Assembly (NCBI RefSeq): GCF_958979055.1
Contig: NC_084886.1
Span: 436,501-500,500, forward strand
Source of the DNA: Alnus glutinosa
Taxonomy: Eukaryota; Streptophyta; Magnoliopsida; Fagales; Betulaceae
Direction of reading: 5' to 3'
Length of the DNA stretch: 64,000 nt
The translations under genes were made by a program, and so were the position numbers. Below, piece after piece: positions 46,815 to 58,500 of the stretch (position 1 is its first letter; the number at the start of each line of letters is the position of its first letter). Under the pieces are notes generated by a model. That model saw nothing but the letters and a program-made list of their open reading frames with translations, was not told where the DNA came from and made no database searches.

Positions 46815-48216
46815 TAGGACCAGCAAAATGGGTACCCGACACGACTCGTTTAAGCTAGACCCAGACATGACCCGTTTATGTTAACGGGTCGGGGCTCCAG
46901 ACACGACATGGCTATTTCAAGGGCCACCCGACACGATCCATAAAACCCGTTTAACATAACGGGTAATATCGGGTCGGCACGACCCGTTTAACCCTTTTTT
47001 TTTAAAAAAAAATAATAAAAAAAATTAGGATTCAGTGAATGCTTGTGAAACAATTAATTCTTGGTGTCCTGCGGCTGATCTCGAAAAGTATTCACTGAAT
47101 GGTGGATTGCATCCTTCAACAAAGGTTGCCGAGAAACAGAGCAAAAAATCCTATGTTATGTGCAAGGTTCATGGAGTCTTGCTGCCAATTCTAGCATAAT
47201 GGGTCGTATGGGTCGACACGACCCGTTTATAAGACAAAAACTATGATCAAGAATCATCAAGTAACATAACCAAAATTAAACACTCTTCCAACTTCCAAGT
47301 ACTAAAACCAAAGAGAAAAGAAAGTAAAAACAATGAAACTAGATGAGATTGAAGATGACCGAGAGTTTTTCCTTATTGTTTCAGCTCATCTATTAATTAG
47401 TAATTACAAAGCATTTACACTAACAAGTAAGTGAAGTTTGAACACATACCGCACGCCCTTGGTGGACTCGCCGGCGCAGGCGTCTCTGCCAAGCCTTCCA
47501 AAACCCTAACCCCGATCTGGATCTCCGGCAAAAACCCCCCAATTGGTTTGCAGAGATCATCATATTGCAGCAAAGAGAACCCTATGCCTGCTTCTCGCGC
47601 CCGAGACCCAGCCCAGAAACCCGTGATCCGGCCAGTGCCTCGTGTTGACAAGGCCGCCGCCTCCACCGCGGCGGTGGATCTCGAGAACGACAGTAGCACA
47701 CGAGTCCGGTAGTCCACGTCGTCGGCGCCGAGAGGTAGGTGGGTGCAACCGTGCGAATAGAGTTTTCTCGGATCGGAGGGTTTCGGTGGGTGCAACCGTG
47801 CGAGTGGTGGGGGTAAAGGGATTGGAGAGTGGAAACTGGAAAGCAGATGAAAGGGTTTAGGGATTCCGGTGTGAAAGGGAGTGACCTGTGAAGGCACTGA
47901 AGGGAAGTCGAATGGGGTTAGGGGCCTTAGGGCTTTTAGGGATCGTATAAAAGGAGTGGGACATCTAATCAGACTAATCCCATTTCTTCTTCTTTTTCTT
48001 CTTCTTTTTTTTAAATTTTTTTTTTTAATAAAATATAATAATAATAATAATAATTTTAAAAAAAAAGGTAATCGTGTCTGGCGGGTCACCCGTGACACGA
48101 CCCGTTTAATTGAGATAAATGGGTAGATCTGTTTATGACCAAAACCCGTTTAAGGTAGACCTAAACCCGCTAATTTCGTGTCGGGTTGTCGTGTCTTGTC
48201 AAAATTGCCAGCCCTA
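46815..48216. mobile_element. 1.4-kb hAT-like non-autonomous element with perfect 8-bp target duplication
   Basis: GTTGAATC lies on both sides (46807-46814 and 48217-48224). The left end TAGGACCAGCAAAATGG and the reversed right end TAGGGCTGGCAATTTTG are the TIR, the 'TAGGGNTGGCAA' form known for plant hAT elements. About 180 bp at each end is packed with CCCGACACGA, ACCCGTTTAA and TTAACGGGTC motifs in both orientations. The interior (about 47040-48060) differs in base composition and contains a GC-rich stretch at 47450-47900 with long open frames, plus an open run at about 47056-47200. No transposase is evident. Confidence 0.85.
47415..48098 (-). other. GC-rich open frame inside the hAT-like element, possible captured gene sequence
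   Basis: The minus strand is open for 227 codons and includes FWAGSRAREAGIGFSLLQYD and LCKPIGGFLPEIQIGVRVLE. The plus strand is also open in part and shows AAACCCTAACCCCGATCTGG, like the leader of a plant gene. No family was recognised, and both strands being open suggests a compositional effect. I regard it as cargo of the transposon rather than a gene. Confidence 0.4.
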
Positions 48217-49045
48217 GTTGAATCCGAATATTATTCAAATTTACTATATGAATTACGAGATTTGACTTTATGAGATATCACGTGTCATCGCGGTATGTTT
48301 TTTGGAAGGACTTTTTTTTTGTTTTTTTTTTTTAATCTCACGTGAAAAGGTGATAAGCTTAAAAAAGAAGTAAAAAGCCCAAGTACAAATAGGCAGCCCA
48401 GGTCACAAGTGAAATCGTAGAAAAAAGACGGTTTATTTTTCTGAGTAGTCAATCAAACTCGAACAAAATCGAGGCGCTCCTCCGACAGTCCGAGTCCTGG
48501 GAGATCATCGGCCTGAGAGGGCCAGAGAGCGTTTCGAATTGGATCCTTAGGCGTAAACCAAGAACTCTCGGAGATCACCTTTAATCACAACTCCGACTTC
48601 GATATTCGAAATTAGGTATTATGCTTACACATTGTCTTTCCAGTGTCTAAATTGTATTTTGATTTTAGGTCACGAACCTGAGGGTTTTACTGCTACAGAT
48701 TGAGAAAATGATTTGAAGAATTGATGAAAGATGAAAATTTGCATATCTGATGGCTAATTTATACTTACATATAGTTAAAGGGTTAGAGTTACAGGATCTA
48801 TCAGTTTATACATACAGATACGTTTGATTGTGAAGGAGTTAAATATTCAGCAAGATTGGAGAGGCGGTACTTGAAATCTCGATGCCTATCTTTTCTTTTC
48901 TTTTTTTAATCTTCTTCTCTCTCTTTTTTTTTTTTTCTTTTTTTTTTTTAAAAAAAAAATTAGGAATATAAAAAAAGAATATAATTTGTCAGTTCTATGC
49001 GGTTGTTCTTTAATTGGAAGAACGGGCCTTTGTATATTACCGTGG

Positions 49046-49217
49046 AGAAATGCTAGACGTCATATCTATGTCCCTCTAAAAATGAGTTGGCTTTTAAAAT
49101 TACCGTTGGGCTTGTAATTGATGAAAATTGAATTTTGATCACATGATAATTTTAAAAGTCATCTCATTTTTAGAGGGACACAAGAGGGACATGGGTATGA
49201 CATTTAGAACTACTCAT
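49046..49217. mobile_element. Short MITE in the otubain 5' leader intron (about 172 bp)
   Basis: The arms share GTCCCTCTAAAAATGAG and CTTTTAAAATTA in inverted orientation around GATGAAAATTGAATTTTGAT. It lies between the probable leader exon (about 48430-48615) and the first coding exon of the otubain gene. The right arm has a small internal duplication of GAGGGACA. Confidence 0.6.
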
Positions 49218-49444
49218 TACCTTGTGATTGATCAGCGTGAAACATGTTGTTGTGCTAGTTAAATCGGATTATACGATGACATTTATGCATGTTCATGAGC
49301 TTTTGCGCTAAGAGTATTATCCCTGGCAGGTAGTTACTAAGCATATTGCTGATACTTGTAAAGGAAGTGCGCATATAAGTAATCAATAATCCAATTTGGA
49401 GGATATTGGGCGTGAAGAGTTTTCTTATTTGCGCTAAAGAGACA

Positions 49445-52400
49445 ATGCAGAATCAGGAAGGGCCCCAACCAGATGGGGAAACGGAGGCCGCAACATCCAT
49501 TCCAACATCTGAGTTGGATGACTGGGCAAATTTTGGGGATGATGATATTATGCACCAGCAAACTGCAATCCGGGCCGAGGAAGCGGAGAAAACCCTATTT
49601 GTAGGTGACAAGGTAAGAGCAACTATAACCTTTTGAAGTTCTTGCATTTGACGAAAATGCTTTTGGTTGCTTCATTTTCATAATTTAGATTTAGTTTAGT
49701 CTGCTATAAGTGCTATAATTGAATAATTACACAGACTTTTTTCTCTTTCCTTTTTACTTTATATCACTGGTGTATTAGCATATCTTGATCTTTTCTCGTC
49801 AATGCTTGTTTTACCTTACCTATACTGGGTATTCAAATGTTGTTTGTGCGTGCCCTGTAGTTTACGTTCTTCTTCCGTATTTTTTTTTTTCAATGCAAAT
49901 TGCTGTTGCTTTTATAGATTCTGACTGGCTTCACTATCATGAGTTGAGGGTAAGGCATCTCCTTCTTGTTCTGATTTCTATGCAATATTAATAAATTTAT
50001 TGGTGATGGAACAACAGGAACCTCTGTCTACACTGGCAGCTGAATATCAATCAGGGAGCCCTATCTTGTTGGAAAAAATAAAGGTTCTTTTTGTTGTGTG
50101 TGTTCTGCATTTCTTTCTGTAATTAGTATTATCCTTGTAAATTTATTACTATTTCTCTTAATGCAGGTGCTTGATGAAAAATATGCTGCCATTCGGCGAA
50201 CAAGAGGGGATGGAAACTGCTTCTTTCGAAGCTTTATGTTTTCATACCTTGTATGTCCTAACGTGCATCTTATGAACTCATTTTATTCCTATACTCTGGT
50301 GTTTACCACTGATATTATTGCGGGGAAGTAAGTGTTGCAGTAATTTTAGCTACTAAAAAATAATTTCTGTGCTGCATAAATAGGAGCATATTTTGGAATC
50401 ACAAGACCGAGAAAAAGTTGATCGTGTCAAAGCCAATGTTGAGCAATGCAGAAAAACACTCCAGAGCTTGGGTTATGCAGACTTCACTTTTGAGGATTTT
50501 TTTACGGTAAACATATTATTCTGTTTTTTTTTTTTAACTCAATATATAATAGACATTTACTTCTGTTTCTCTGTATAATCTTTATATTCGCATGTGTTTG
50601 GCGCATTCCTTCAACTATAAATATTATTCAACATTTTTCAAATGAGATAAATGACTTATAATTGAAAGTCTCTGGTGATATGTTCTAGTTTAACAATGCG
50701 TGGTTTTTTTAGTCATTGCTCTTTCTATGTTCTCATCTTGAACTTAGATTGGTTCATGACATGAATAAGTTGGCTTGATGAAAATTGACTGAAGTGCTCC
50801 TTCTGGATGTTCTTTCTAGCATTCGGCTTTTTGTAGAAGTAGGTTATTTATGTTCACAAATGTTGGGACTTACATTGGTGACCGCAAATTTGGACTGGAC
50901 TCTTGTCTTTGAAGTTTCCATGTATGCTTTTGAACAAATTGTGTTGCCAGATAATATTTGATGCAGGGGAACCATTAATTATTCTTTTCAGATGTTAGAG
51001 TATTTTCCATAAGATATTAGAATAATAGAAAAAGACTAAAACTCCAACAACCCGATAGCTTAAGCTATTGGATAGTGGGAATTTATTCATTTAATTATTA
51101 TCCTAACATGGGAGAATATATAGATTATAGACACACATTGCTGACGAACATATGATTATATTGCATTTTTATTCATAACCAAGTTGTAGGTCCATGGTTT
51201 TACATCTCTTCTTCACACACAGAATGTAGTAGTATTTACTGAATTGACACTGATGACTAGCTTAAATTGTGAACATCTTGATTCTTGAGTAATTCTATCA
51301 CGGATTTCCACCAAACTTGATATTTGGATTCCTTAAAATATGGACAGAATATTGAATGTAATATTTCCTCAGTAAATACTGTATTGACACTGATGACTAG
51401 CCTAAATGGTGAACATCTTGATTTTTTTGTTTTTTTTTGATAACCGGGGATTTGCCCTGACTAGATCTCCGGGACACCGTGCAAAGCGCCCCCTCCATAT
51501 TGTTTGGGTAAAGCTCGGGCTTTCGCCTCAGGCATGGCCTCAAAGAATTGTTTGCATTCAAGGGAAGTCGAACCTTGGACCTAATGCTTCATGAGGCACG
51601 AGGGTCAAGTAACTTACCACTCGAGCCAAACTCAATATTTGGATTCCTTAAAACATGGACAGGATATTGAATGTAATCTTTCCACATTGTTAAAATTTGA
51701 CACTATCTTTTTGAAAGTAAACATTCTTAGCAATCACTTTTCATAGTTTCCCAATTCAACTAGAATAAGTAAAGAAATGAAACAAAGCTTTGGGACTTGT
51801 AGAATTAAAATCCATGTTTTCTTTCATAGACTTCGAGCATTGAGCAATTGTTTTGTTTTCAAATGGCTATTGTTTTTACATAGATGGCATACTTGGTTAA
51901 AAAACTGGATTACTTGGAATTCACCAAGTGATTGTATATGACGTTTATTATGTGGTCAGTATTGGGTCATGAAGCATTTTTCTTCTTCTAGTAAGTAGTA
52001 GTGATTTATGTAGAGAGCCTTGGGCAGACAATGACATAGACCTTTTGTATTTTTATCTTTCATGTATGAATAGGCTTTGGAAATGAATTAGTCAACATTG
52101 GTTTTGAAAAATATTGTTTATGGACTCCACGAACATAGACTGCTTGAGAACTTGGAATAGACCAAGTGCTTGGGACATTTATTGTGTGGACCATTATGTC
52201 ATAAAATGTGGGCAAACATTGGCATAAACCTTTTCAATTTTAATTTTTTAGTGGAAATATTGTTGGTAGAATACATAGCCTGTTGTTTTTATCTTTTATA
52301 ATGTTCTAGATTGTACAATGTTGACCAGACTGCGATTTTTTCAATTGGAAGTTTAATACTTACTTTTATTTAACACCTATGCTTTGTCTCTATTCTATGT

Positions 52401-53236
52401 GTTGAAAAAATTTCAGCTATTCCTTGAGCAGCTGGAAAGTGTTCTTCAAGGAAATGAAACTTCCATAAGGTGTTTATAAGTTGCTCTCCTTTACTTGGGC
52501 TATTTGTTCACAGTTGTTAATTGAAACTGTAATCTGACGCCAAATTGTTATGTTGTCTGCATTAGTTCAATTTAAATCATTCTTTCAGTATGTAAACTAA
52601 ACATGATTTATTATTTGCTACAGTAAAGATGAGCTTTTACTTAGGAGTCGAGATCAGTCAATATCTGATTATGGTGAGTGACTTTAGACAGACAAATTCC
52701 TTGATTTAATTTGTCCCTTATTAACCTGACAAATTTTGTTGGATAGTTGTAATGTTTTTCAGATTTGTTACCTCTGGTGAAATACGAAAGCGCTCAGAAT
52801 TTTTTGAACCTTTTATAATGGGACTAACAAATGCAAGTGTAGAGCAGGTTTGTTTAATATCTTAAAAACTTTATGGCATACTTATCAGCATTACATCGGC
52901 CTCCTTTCAAAGCATTATTATATTTTTGTTGCAAGTGGCTGGTGTAATTACCATTAGAAGTACCCCTACAAAATCAATGTCATTCTTATGGAGATGAGTA
53001 ATTTATAACATCTTTTTTAGAGTAATTAAGTTACATCGGGGTGTTATGTTAATGATTATGATGTTTTTGGGCTTGAAATGCTAATATTGTTCTTTGTTGA
53101 GTTACTAATATGCCCCAACATGGTTACATCGGAAATAGATTGTTTCCCAGCAAGAATGGTTAGAACTTTTCATGGTTACAAGATTTAGATTGAAGGCCTA
53201 CTATTTTAAGATCCGAAGCTTATTCTCTCTCTCTCC

Positions 53237-53279
<43 letters not shown>

Positions 53280-53564
53280 GTTGTTATCTGGTTTGTGTAG
53301 TTTTGCAAGTCATCAGTGGAACCAATGGGTGAAGAGAGCGACCATGTGCACATTACTGCCCTGTCAGATGCATTGGGTGTGCCAATCCGTGTTGTGTACC
53401 TTGATCGCAGCTCATGTGATAGTGGTGGTGTCAGTGTAAATCATCATGATTTTATTCCCGCTATTGGTGATCTTCCAAATGCTAGTGGCAGCTCTGGGAC
53501 AGTTACTCCCTTTATTACCTTGTTATATCGCCCTGGTCACTACGATATTCTCTATCTGAAGTGA
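49445..53564 (+). CDS. Otubain-type ubiquitin thioesterase (OTUB1-like, peptidase C65)
   Basis: Eight coding exons (49445-49612, 50018-50083, 50167-50250, 50384-50506, 52417-52469, 52624-52673, 52747-52847, 53301-53564) close in phase to 302 aa. A variable acidic N-terminus of about 56 residues precedes EPLSTLAAEYQSGSPILLEK. The OTU catalytic block RRTRGDGNCFFRSFMFSYL carries Asp93 and Cys96; the histidine is His295 in LLYRPGHYDILYLK. FCKSSVEPMGEESDHVHITA is the family's typical ubiquitin-contact segment. The enzyme removes ubiquitin, and related plant and animal enzymes prefer K48 and K63 chains. A leader exon ending near 48615 (GAAATTAG followed by GTATTA) is likely. Intron 4 is 1.9 kb and holds a tandem duplication and a SINE. 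A CT tract precedes exon 8. Confidence 0.95.
51231..51681 (+). repeat. Tandem duplication in otubain intron 4, second copy split by a SINE
   Basis: Copy A (51231-51362) and copy B (51371-51681) share TTGACACTGATGACTAGC, GTGAACATCTTGAT, ATATTTGGATTCCTTAAAA and GACAGNATATTGAATGTAAT in order. Copy B is opened by about 210 bp of foreign DNA (51422-51632). The order of events is therefore duplication first, SINE insertion second. Confidence 0.85.
51422..51632 (-). mobile_element. tRNA-derived SINE in otubain intron 4 (antisense)
   Basis: On the minus strand the element begins with TGGCTCGAGTGGTAAGT, a good RNA polymerase III A box. About 45 bases on comes AGGTTCGACTTCC, a B box, then a body of about 130 bases, and it ends in an A-rich tail (poly-T with one G at 51422-51438 on the plus strand). 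The region fills a gap in one copy of a tandem duplication. Compared with the other copy about 35 bp of target sequence seems lost, so no clean target duplication is seen. Confidence 0.75.
53224..53277. repeat. (CT)n microsatellite in otubain intron 7
   Basis: About 50 bases of CT repeat with two small interruptions end about 23 bases before the exon 8 acceptor. It thus overlaps the zone where branch point and polypyrimidine tract are expected. Length change could affect splicing of the exon that carries the catalytic histidine; that is inference. Confidence 0.85.
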
Positions 53565-55543
53565 AGCTGATACATGGTTGTGGTAAGCTCTTGTCCTATC
53601 AGTATCTCTCTTTTGGGTCACAACAGTAGGGTACGCTTTATAGCTCTCCATAGGACGTGTAACCTAGGGTTTGTTTGGCAAAGACATGTACAGAACAGAG
53701 TAGTGGGGTTGTTAGTTTTGAAATTAGTAAAAAGTGATGATGTGATATAAAATAAAAAGAATTTGTATAAAAAAGTGAAAAAATTTTGTATTGTAGTGAA
53801 TTTTTTTGTTTGGATAATAATAAAAAATTATTGATGTGATATAAAAAGTGAAAAAAAGTGAGAATGTTTTGATGTTTGATTAGTAGTGGAAAATATAAAA
53901 AAATGAAAAAAAAAGTACATGAACAGTGCTGTTCTATAATGTTGCTCGACAAACAAACCCCTAAACCTACTGAAGTGAAAGTGAAGCAGGTGAATTACTG
54001 AAATGCCTTTCAACAGAGAATGATGGCAGCATCCTCATGCCATGATGGTTGCCCATTTTCTGTGGGTAACAAAGTAGCAGTGGCAATGATTCTGGAATAA
54101 TAAAATGTGTTGTTAGCGAATGAATCTTGCCATTTGTGAATTACACTTGGAATTTGGTCCCAAGGAGACGGTATTTATCTGAGTTTATGTTGGGTTGTGT
54201 ATTTACAGGTGGTTTTTTGATGCCCTTGTCAGTGAACGAGGAGGCTCTCAGGCTAAATCTATGTTGACAGGACATCTGGTGCCGAAAGGTGAAGGCCAGG
54301 GCCCCCTATATTTAGCTCAATGCTGTAACTTGTTCTAAACTCCTCAAAAACTTGTGAGCTGTGTGACTGGAGACGATGGGTCAGAAACATGAGGTTCCTC
54401 AAAACTTTGGGACTTGTTGTAGCGTTCAGTTCTGAATTGCGTGAATTGTGTTTGAGCTCCTCATCTGGTATTTAATCGTCCGTATGGAATTGCATTCATT
54501 AAAAAAAAATTTCTGTTATTACTTTGAGTTAAACCCAAATTTTTTTGCCTATGGTTCGCTTGTTCTAAGGTTCACGTTTGTGCTTTAATTTTTTTTTTTT
54601 TTTTTTTTTTTTAAGTTGTATTGAGAATAGTTGCCTTCTCCGTATATTTTGTTCATAATTATGGTAGTTGACAAGGCTCACTCTGTCCCATGCGGTTGTA
54701 GGCCTTGTTAGATGTGCTGTGGTCATAAGAATTTTAATTAACTAATACGACGACTTGGGTGAATTATTGGAGGACTTTGGGGGTGGGGGTGTAGGAATTA
54801 GCGATGGCTAACCAGAGTAACGCTACTCGTTACTCTTATTTCATAGTTCATACCATGTTATTTGTGTGTTTTAATTGACTTTTTTTAAAAAGAAAAAAGA
54901 AAAAAGTGAATAATATGAAAAAACATCTCAAAGTATATTATATAAGTCAGTATGAAAATTGTATAATAAATGAGTGTGAAGAGAACAGTCACTTTATTAT
55001 CAGTCATAAAGGAATGGACTCAGTATCTCATTTTTCATATACGAGACCATCTGCACGTGACAACAGCAGTTCGACCGATACTTCTTTCAGAGAAAGCACA
55101 ACAAAATTAGTTTGACAAAACCTCCTTAACTATTATACCTCACGAATTACAGATGGGCAGGTCGGCAATCAATAAACAACAAAACCAGGGGAGAACAAAA
55201 GGGGGTGGGGGGAGAAGAGAGAGGGAAAGGCAATATCAAAACGCAGTGTAAGATCTCTTCATTGCTCAGAAACTTCTATACATATGCATGTCATTTTAAT
55301 AACACTCTCAAGGCCATCCAAAATTTTGAAGCTCCAAGTGATGCTCCTTTTTCTTACAGTTTCAAAAATTGATAAGAAAAAACAAAAGAAAACTGGAAAT
55401 ATACTTGGCTTTGGTCAGGGATAAGATAAATTTTTTTCCCCTCGTCAGCCAGCTGGAGTATAGGTCACAAGTATTTGGGTCGGATAAGGTTTAGATTACT
55501 CAGTAAAGTAAAAGGTTAGTGCCCACAAAAATATGTTGCTTGC
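53565..55543. other. Convergent region between otubain and MEI2-like genes
   Basis: Contains the otubain 3' region, with a possible polyadenylation signal AATAAA at about 54099, and the MEI2-like 3' region. A hAT-like MITE lies at 53667-53961, so if the distal signal is used the MITE is part of the otubain 3' untranslated region. A poly-T tract lies at 54591-54613. The frame at 54906-55115 has no domain. Confidence 0.5.
53667..53961. mobile_element. hAT-like MITE just after the otubain stop (about 295 bp)
   Basis: The left end GGGTTTGTTTGGCAAAGAC and the reversed right end GGGGTTTGTTTGTCGAGC form the TIR. CATGTACAGAACAG and CTGTTCATGTAC continue it after a small shift. The flanks GTAACCTA and TAAACCTA agree at 6 of 8 bases. 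The interior repeats TTGATGTGATATAAAA-like blocks. It begins about 100 bp after the otubain stop codon. Confidence 0.65.
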
Positions 55544-58500
55544 TTAGTCTAACTCCTTTGAACAATCTGACGATGGATCTCCAGTATGATCCTCCCCATT
55601 TCCCAATTTGGGTGGGCTTCCTTGATGGTTCTCCTCATGGGTGTTGGTCCGAGCTTTTCCAGATCTAGTACGAACATTAACCCCCATTGGGAAGGGCACC
55701 TGCAGATTAGAAAGCATGAGAACCCTTTCTTCTCTGTGCACTATTCTCTCTCTCTCTAGTAATAATAATTAAAATAACAATGGTAACATACTTGTATGCA
55801 AAATAGAAAGTGCACCATGAATTTGGCAGGCTGTTTAGGTTCTGAACATTTTCGAAAGCTTCAAAAATACATAATAACTACTTAAAATTTAAAGTGCATG
55901 TTTTGTTGCAATTTTCACACCTGATCACCAACATTGGGGCCATCGGTATTGAAGAGAATTGGTCGGCATCGCTTATCCTCATTCATCAAGCTTGAGTTTT
56001 GAAAATGTGCAATGAGAGCCGCTATACCTTGTATGCGAGCATATGCAAGTGATGCCACCTTTTCACTATTAAACTTCTCCCATTTCTTTCCATTAAATGC
56101 CTGTCCAAATTGGAATTTTCTTTTAGCTTTAGTCTTTGTATTTATCTTTTCACCTTAAAGCTTACGTATAACGAACCTGAAAGAATGGAATGATCAAGCT
56201 AGGTTCTTTCATGTTGATGAATGCATACCCCACATTACATTTATTCTGCAAAAAAATGTTTGAGGGCATAAAAAATACAGACAAGACCATGTACGATCAC
56301 ACAGCAAGTCCGGTTCTTACCATAACCCAAATTCTCATCCACAAAATTAAAGGGCATTTGTAAATAAGATTGCATTTACCTTAAAATCAATTGGAAGATA
56401 AATGAAATCATAAGTTCCTGGATGGCGTTCATCTATTGCAGCCATAAGCATCTTTGATGTATACCTACAATGATAACCATATAAATCCCAGTATTAAAAA
56501 GTGTCAAAAAAGGAAATACAGCTAACCATACTAACCAATGAGAAGGTTACTTCTATCTGAAGCAAGATTGGGAAAAATATGAATTACGTCCATTTTCTAG
56601 GACAAACTAGCATGGTAAAACTCTGTACTCCAATTCCTATCCCTTGAAATGCTTAAATGCAAAACACGAGAATTCCTCTAGCCAAATTAGATTGATTTAT
56701 ATGGTTTAAAACCGCCACATCAAGTGGGTCATGCAGTGACCTCTGTGCCAAATGGTATAAGACACCCAGAGACTGGGAGTTTGAAACTCCGTGAGGGTGC
56801 TATTGACACTAGTAGCGGCGGTGCCCAACCAGCAGTTGACTTCAGTACAGTTTGGGTATTGTTTGCTAAGGAAAAATAAAGATTCAAAGAAGACTCTATG
56901 CCAGTCAAAAGATGCAACCCATCAACTAAATACACACCAAGTTAATGTCTGCCACATGTCAAGCATCTTATACTGATGGAAAATGGGCAAATATTGGATT
57001 TGAGGCTTAAGCGCCTGCCAGGGCACTGACAGAGCACCTATCTTACTATTGCCCAATTGCTCTCACCTTGAGATAGAATTCAGAAATCCATGGATTATTT
57101 ATGCACCTTGCGCACAACAGGTTAGTATCATATCAAATGATGTCAACCAGCTTAATTTTACTGGAAAGAAGTAATATCCAACTACTACAAATATGATTTC
57201 AATATTGAAGTGAGGAGCCTCTTACTTGTTGGGAATGTTCTTTATCATAAGTGTTGTTCGGTTGTCTTCCCCTCGCATTATTCGATCAATATCAAGTTCA
57301 TACTGTTTCTTGTTGTCAACCTGACTAGAGCCGCCTTCATTTCTACGGCTTCTAGCACGTTCATTCGGAGGATCAAATGAATTCATCATGGGAATCATTT
57401 GGCCTCTGCCAGAAAATATCATGCACCTCTGATGATGGGATTGGAGTCCTATATTTTTTGGGGGAATGGGCAGGTCCATACAATTTCCACCAACATGAGG
57501 AAAGATGCTAGGAGAAACAAATTCCATTGCATGCAGTGAGTTATTAGAAATTCTCATGTTCCCAAGAGAACCAGGATGAAATCCAGAAGCCTCAGGGGAT
57601 TCCCCTGCATAGGCATGTTGCCTATCCCAAATAGAAGGATTAACAGCAGGTGCTGATCCCACATGGTGGTTATTTATGGGTAAAACTGAATTCAGCATAT
57701 TAGATGGTGCTCTAGGAAGTCCATGCAATTGCGGTGTGGGATGCGCTCCACAAAGTCCATTGACAAATGATGGTGAGTTTGGCCACATCATTCCTGGAGG
57801 CTGTGTGTGATAGGAGCTATTCCACGCATAATGATGTCCAGGAAGAGGACGGCTAAGATTACCAGCAGATCCGAAAACTGAGACACAGAAAAACCCATTA
57901 AATCAACATATCAGAAAATAAGAAACAAACCAAACTAATTATATGCCATTTTCCTTCTAAATGGAAAAGCAGTTCAGCCAAACTTTACATTCCAAATTGA
58001 CACTACTTTACAAAGGTTCATTTGATTATGAAGCAAGTGATAGTGTATCAGATTGCTGCATCCAACACTATTACGTGGATATCACATGCAGCACCTGCTC
58101 GAATCACTAACCAAGTACAAGAAGGGGTTAGTGAGGTAATTTGACCTTCCCTAGTGCTGGAATCACATTGGATATTCACATGCAGAACATGCTTGACCAT
58201 GGAACTAAGGGAACGACAAAGACTTATCCAGCCAATAAACTATATTGTAGACAACTGTTAAGGAACAAGGTAAGCCATTTTGACAAACCCAGTTTTCAGA
58301 GTGAAGTTGACCACAATTGTTTCTGGCTTTTGCTATTTCTTTTAATTTTTTTTTTTCCACCTTACCAAGAAAAGTTAGAATGGTTACGCAATTAGGAAAC
58401 AGAAACAGAAAATGAAATCATTAAAAGAAAATGCGCCCAGTGATCCATGGCACTTACCAGCTTCATTGAGTTCAACTGAGTGCCCATTTGAGCTTACTCT

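Larger units (their letters stand above)
34096..48430. other. Gene-poor, transposon-rich block, 14 kb
   Basis: No gene is supported. The start should include the ERF promoter (an AT-rich TATATA stretch lies near 34360). The rest holds many small DNA elements listed separately (34975-35394, 35984-36293, 41368-41823, 43849-43981, 44194-44387, 45001-45311, 45895-46789, 46815-48216). Simple repeats occur at 42338-42353 (ATC)n, 43459-43478 (TTC)n and 45518-45550 (AAT)n. About 37020-37215 ends TTCCGATGTGGGACAATAAC, reminiscent of LTR ends. A locally GC-rich patch at 40790-41250 has no recognised product. Confidence 0.55.

Noticed and set aside
47499-47520. AAACCCTAACCCC resembling telomere repeat
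   Set aside because: Only one and a half units are present. Plant telomere-like boxes (AACCCTA) are common in gene leaders, so this is not a telomeric array.
51575-51632. Possible tRNA gene from A and B boxes
   Set aside because: The boxes are there but no acceptor stem or cloverleaf can be drawn, and the unit ends in an A-rich tail, so it is a SINE head.
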